Below are positions 6,281-8,226 of a stretch of 8,226 nt of DNA, in pieces. A program made the translations under genes and the position numbers. Where the stretch lies: NCBI GenBank assembly GCA_905373665.1, contig CAJPTV010000098.1:1-8226 (forward strand). Reading direction: 5' to 3'. The notes under the pieces were generated by a model. The model was not told where the DNA came from, made no database searches, and was given only the letters and a program-made list of their open reading frames with translations. Numbering within the stretch: position 1 is the stretch's first letter; each line of letters starts with the position of its first letter. Source of the stretch: Bacteroidia bacterium (GTDB lineage Bacteria; Bacteroidota; Bacteroidia; Bacteroidales; CAJPTX01).

Positions 6281-6571
6281 ATGCAAGCTGTTTTTATTGT
6301 CTACAACCAAGTGGTCACCGACCGCGTATTAGAAACCCTCCGACGCCTCCACCTAAAAGGCTACACCCAATGGGAACAGGTCAAAGGGGTTGGCGGCCAA
6401 CACGGCGAACCACACCTCGGCTCACATACCTGGCCTGCCATTAACCACGCCCTGCTCGTAATCTGCGAAGACGACGCAGCACAGCGCCTCCTACAAGCCC
6501 TCAAAGAGGTCGACGAAGCCTCGCCCGAACAGGGCTTACGAGCCTACGCTTGGCCCGCACATTCTTGGTAA
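6281..6571 (+). CDS. PII-like small protein, function unknown
   Basis: A 96-residue protein with a ferredoxin-like beta-alpha-beta-beta-alpha-beta pattern: strand AVFIVYN (3-9), helix 12-24, strand 27-35, loop VGGQHGEPHLGSHTWPAIN (37-55), strand ALLVICED (57-64), helix 65-78, strand RAYAWP (87-92). The Gly-rich loop with GEPHLGSHTWP recalls small PII-like proteins of Bacteroidetes rather than GlnB/GlnK; no uridylylated T-loop Tyr context is seen. A trimeric small-molecule or metal sensor is a guess from the fold. I chose ATG 6281 because the longer frame from TTG 6233 begins inside the promoter -7 box. It is first of three genes, 19 bp before recO. No amtB, glnA or efflux gene is nearby in the window, so its target is unknown. 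Confidence 0.65.
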   Translation: MQAVFIVYNQVVTDRVLETLRRLHLKGYTQWEQVKGVGGQHGEPHLGSHTWPAINHALLVICEDDAAQRLLQALKEVDEASPEQGLRAYAWPAHSW

Positions 6572-6590
6572 CCCGCCCCCTCTCTAAGCT

Positions 6591-7310
6591 ATGGAGCATT
6601 GCGAACTCGTGGTGCTTTACCACGACCTCATCGGCGAACACGGCGTTCTCGTGCGCGGCTATAGCCCGACCCACGGCTTCCTAAGCTTACAAAGCTACGA
6701 CCTCCCCCTACGCGAGCGGCGCTACCTCTACCCACTCGCCCTCCTCGAAATCACCTTCACCCCACCCACCGACGCCTCCCGCCTAGCCGCCCTACTGCAC
6801 ATCGAAGGGGCGCATGTCCAACACCCCCTCCAAACCGACCTCCTACGACACTGCATCGCGCTCTTCATCACCGACGTCCTCTCCCAAATCCTAGTAAACT
6901 ACCCCCCCGAGGACGCTATGGGCGCCTTCATCCGTTATTACATAGATTTGCTATCTTCGCAAGCGGAGAGGGTGGTCTACCTCCCACACCGTTTCCTCTT
7001 AGACTTAAGCGTCCTACTGGGCTACACCCCAAGCGGAGAGTATACCCCCACCACGACGCGCCTACACTTGGAAACGGGGTGCTTCCTCCCACCTCCCACT
7101 CTGGGAAGTGACCTAGTCTTGAACGACGACGCCTCCCGCGTATGCGACCGTCTGCTCAAGCGAGACTACGCCCACCCCATCCTCCAACGCCTAGACCAAG
7201 AACAACGTAACGACCTGCTCCGTAGCCTCCTCCGCTATCTTTCGCTACACCTCGAGCTCCCTCTCTCCACCCGTTGTATCGACATCTTACACACCATGCT
7301 ACACCAGTAA
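6591..7310 (+). CDS. recO: Divergent DNA repair protein RecO
   Basis: RecO helps load RecA on SSB-coated single strands in the RecFOR pathway and anneals strands. The 239-residue protein matches the Bacteroidetes RecO layout. An N-terminal OB-fold-like part (1-75) has VLYHDLIGEHGVLVRGYSP (8-26) and YPLALLEITF (47-56). A helical part follows with CIALFITDVLSQIL (88-101), FIRYYIDLLSS (113-123), RFLLDLSVLLGYTPSG (134-149), LETGCF (160-165) and a C-terminal helix block LDQEQRNDLLRSLLRYLSLH (201-220). There is no Cys4 zinc finger, as in many members. Similarity is by pattern rather than strong motif, so the assignment is moderately firm. It starts 19 bp after the PII-like gene without a Shine-Dalgarno, and mqnD follows 5 bp after its stop. 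The protein is rich in Leu, Pro and Thr, reflecting the C-rich coding strand. Confidence 0.72.
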   Translation: MEHCELVVLYHDLIGEHGVLVRGYSPTHGFLSLQSYDLPLRERRYLYPLALLEITFTPPTDASRLAALLHIEGAHVQHPLQTDLLRHCIALFITDVLSQILVNYPPEDAMGAFIRYYIDLLSSQAERVVYLPHRFLLDLSVLLGYTPSGEYTPTTTRLHLETGCFLPPPTLGSDLVLNDDASRVCDRLLKRDYAHPILQRLDQEQRNDLLRSLLRYLSLHLELPLSTRCIDILHTMLHQ

Positions 7311-7315
7311 CAACC

Positions 7316-8140
7316 ATGACAACTTCGCCCATTACCTCACTCTCAGCGCTCTCTTGGGCCTACTCCACCTGTCCGAACGATACGTTCATTTTCGGAACCC
7401 TCGCCCTCGGACAAATCCCCGAATACACCATCCAGCCCCCCTACCTAGGCGACATCCAGCAGCTCAACGCCCTAGCCCTTGCCGGAAAGCCCGACGTGGT
7501 GAAAATCAGCGCCGCACTCTATCCCCAAGTAGCCGAGCAGTACGAACTCCTTCCCGTGGGAAGTGCCTTCGGTATCGGCATAGGCCCCATCCTCGTCAAA
7601 CGACAAGGGACGTCCCTCCCCTCCTCCCTCGCGCGCACCTCCATTGCCGTACCGGGCTTTACCACCACCGCCCATCTCCTCCTAAAGCACTTTCATCCCG
7701 AGGTCACACACTGTTCCGAAGTGCTCTTCTCCGAGATCCCATCGCGCCTCACCACGGGCGAATTCCCTGCGGGCGTCCTGATTCACGAAGGGCGTTTTAC
7801 CTACGAAGCTGCTGGCTTAGCGCTCGTCGAAGATTTAGGGAAAAGGTGGTTCGACGCCTATAAACTCCCCCTCCCCCTCGGCGTCATTGTGATACGGCGC
7901 ACTCTCCCCGAGCCCCTCAAAGCGGAGGTAACCTCCGTACTGCGTGCAAGCCTTGCTCTCGCACACCGTGCACCCACCCCCGCCCTTTGGTCCTATATCG
8001 CCACGCAGGCACAAATTGCCGACCCCGAGGTGATTGCCGAGCACATCGCCACCTACGTCAACGCCTACACCGAAAACCTCGGCGAAGAAGGACGTCTAGC
8101 ACTCGAACGCCTCACGGCCTCTGCCCCCCTATCATACTGA
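7316..8140 (+). CDS. mqnD: 1,4-dihydroxy-6-naphthoate synthase (futalosine menaquinone pathway)
   Basis: Converts cyclic dehypoxanthine futalosine to 1,4-dihydroxy-6-naphthoate, a late step of menaquinone synthesis by the futalosine route. It has 274 residues from ATG 7316, normal for MqnD. Visible signatures: STCPNDTFIF (17-26), DIQQLNALALAGKPDVVKIS (46-65), the Gly-rich stretch GIGIGPILVKR (86-96), GEFPAGVLIHEGRFTY (148-163) with His157 in the place of the proposed catalytic base, DLGKRWFD (173-180) and LPLGVIVIRR (186-195). The fold is the periplasmic-binding-protein type used as a cytoplasmic enzyme, and no signal peptide is seen. A longer frame from TTG 7274 would overlap recO; the ATG 5 bp after the recO stop is preferred and implies coupling. 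No other mqn gene is in the window, so the pathway must be completed elsewhere. Confidence 0.93.
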   Translation: MTTSPITSLSALSWAYSTCPNDTFIFGTLALGQIPEYTIQPPYLGDIQQLNALALAGKPDVVKISAALYPQVAEQYELLPVGSAFGIGIGPILVKRQGTSLPSSLARTSIAVPGFTTTAHLLLKHFHPEVTHCSEVLFSEIPSRLTTGEFPAGVLIHEGRFTYEAAGLALVEDLGKRWFDAYKLPLPLGVIVIRRTLPEPLKAEVTSVLRASLALAHRAPTPALWSYIATQAQIADPEVIAEHIATYVNAYTENLGEEGRLALERLTASAPLSY

Positions 8141-8167
8141 TCCTGCCGAAAGGTGTGTCAAAATACG

Positions 8168-8190
8168 ATACCCCTCTTCTGTAGGGGTGT
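8168..8190 (+). terminator. Hairpin after mqnD; weak terminator candidate
   Basis: ATACCCCT (8168-8175) pairs with AGGGGTGT (8183-8190) with one T-G pair and a 7-nt loop, 28 bp after the mqnD stop. No poly-U run follows. Its 3' arm is shared with the REP-like palindrome at 8185-8204, so the two structures exclude each other. Confidence 0.3.
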
Positions 8191-8226
8191 AGCGTGCTAC
8201 ACCCGCAACTCGCGGCAACGCCGCGC
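8179..8226 (+). repeat. REP-like paired-hairpin element, right copy
   Basis: Begins CTGTAGGGG. The first hairpin is GGGTGTAGC (8185-8193), GT, GCTACACCC (8196-8204), fully paired. The second is CGCGGC (8211-8216), AAC, GCCGCG (8220-8225). The first hairpin matches the left element at 232-257 (minus strand) at 22 of 26 positions. CCCGCAACT plus the second hairpin matches 331-354 (minus strand). It may continue beyond the edge. Confidence 0.65.

Noticed and set aside
6943..6950. TAGATTTG, a perfect TAnnTTTG inside recO
   Set aside because: It lies mid-gene with no TTTG or TTG at proper spacing checked as convincing, and the bases are explained by the codons for Ile-Asp-Leu.
7236..7243. TATCTTTC upstream of mqnD as an internal promoter
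   Set aside because: Only 7 of 8 matches, no -33 element seen about 20 bp upstream, and it is within recO coding sequence of a tightly packed operon.
7354..7863. Second-frame plus-strand 169-codon frame within mqnD
   Set aside because: Arg/Pro/His-rich overlap frame inside a confidently assigned enzyme; typical out-of-frame product of C-rich DNA.
1..8226. Defence system, prophage, insertion sequence or biosynthetic cluster
   Set aside because: Every gene fits a housekeeping family or a conserved small protein; no integrase, transposase, nuclease-effector or toxin motif was seen.

Overview
The window looks like chromosomal DNA from a GC-rich member of the Bacteroidetes, probably order Bacteroidales and possibly Porphyromonas-like. 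Three things point there. Two perfect copies of the Bacteroidetes -7 promoter element TAnnTTTG sit in the one divergent intergenic region. The rightward genes have no Shine-Dalgarno-like sequence. The RecO and the small protein between ligA and dapA resemble Bacteroidetes types. The genus is a guess from sequence character, not a match.

Layout. Positions 1-361 hold no convincing internal gene: an AT-rich left part with a candidate promoter reading out of the window, then a GC-rich part packed with REP-like hairpins. Positions 362-6136 carry five tightly packed genes on the minus strand. In transcription order they are ligA (NAD-dependent DNA ligase), a short conserved hypothetical gene, dapA (lysine/diaminopimelate synthesis), a DUF368 membrane protein (undecaprenyl-phosphate translocase family) and an M16B zinc peptidase. 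Gaps are 12, 84, 3 and 12-15 bp, so one transcript is likely; the 84-bp gap holds a four-unit 16-bp tandem repeat. Positions 6137-6280 are the divergent control region, with a TATCTTTG box on each strand and a perfect CTATAC-N6-GTATAG dyad between them. Positions 6281-8140 carry three plus-strand genes: a PII-like small protein, a divergent recO and mqnD (futalosine-pathway menaquinone synthesis). The right edge holds another REP-like hairpin pair, related to the one near the left edge but in opposite orientation.

How the genes work together. DapA makes the diaminopimelate precursor for peptidoglycan, and the DUF368 protein probably recycles the lipid carrier used for peptidoglycan and surface polymers, so the leftward operon mixes DNA joining with envelope supply. 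The rightward operon mixes a probable small-molecule sensor, recombinational repair (RecO) and quinone synthesis. ligA and recO therefore flank one shared control region.

The plus strand is C-rich over genes in both directions, which suggests a replication-linked skew with the ligA operon on the leading strand. I found no mobile element, CRISPR, tRNA or rRNA, and no clear undescribed multi-gene system. The best leads are the divergent operator-like dyad, the degenerate helix-hairpin-helix region of LigA, the PII-like/recO/mqnD grouping, the tandem repeat before dapA and the paired-hairpin repeat family.
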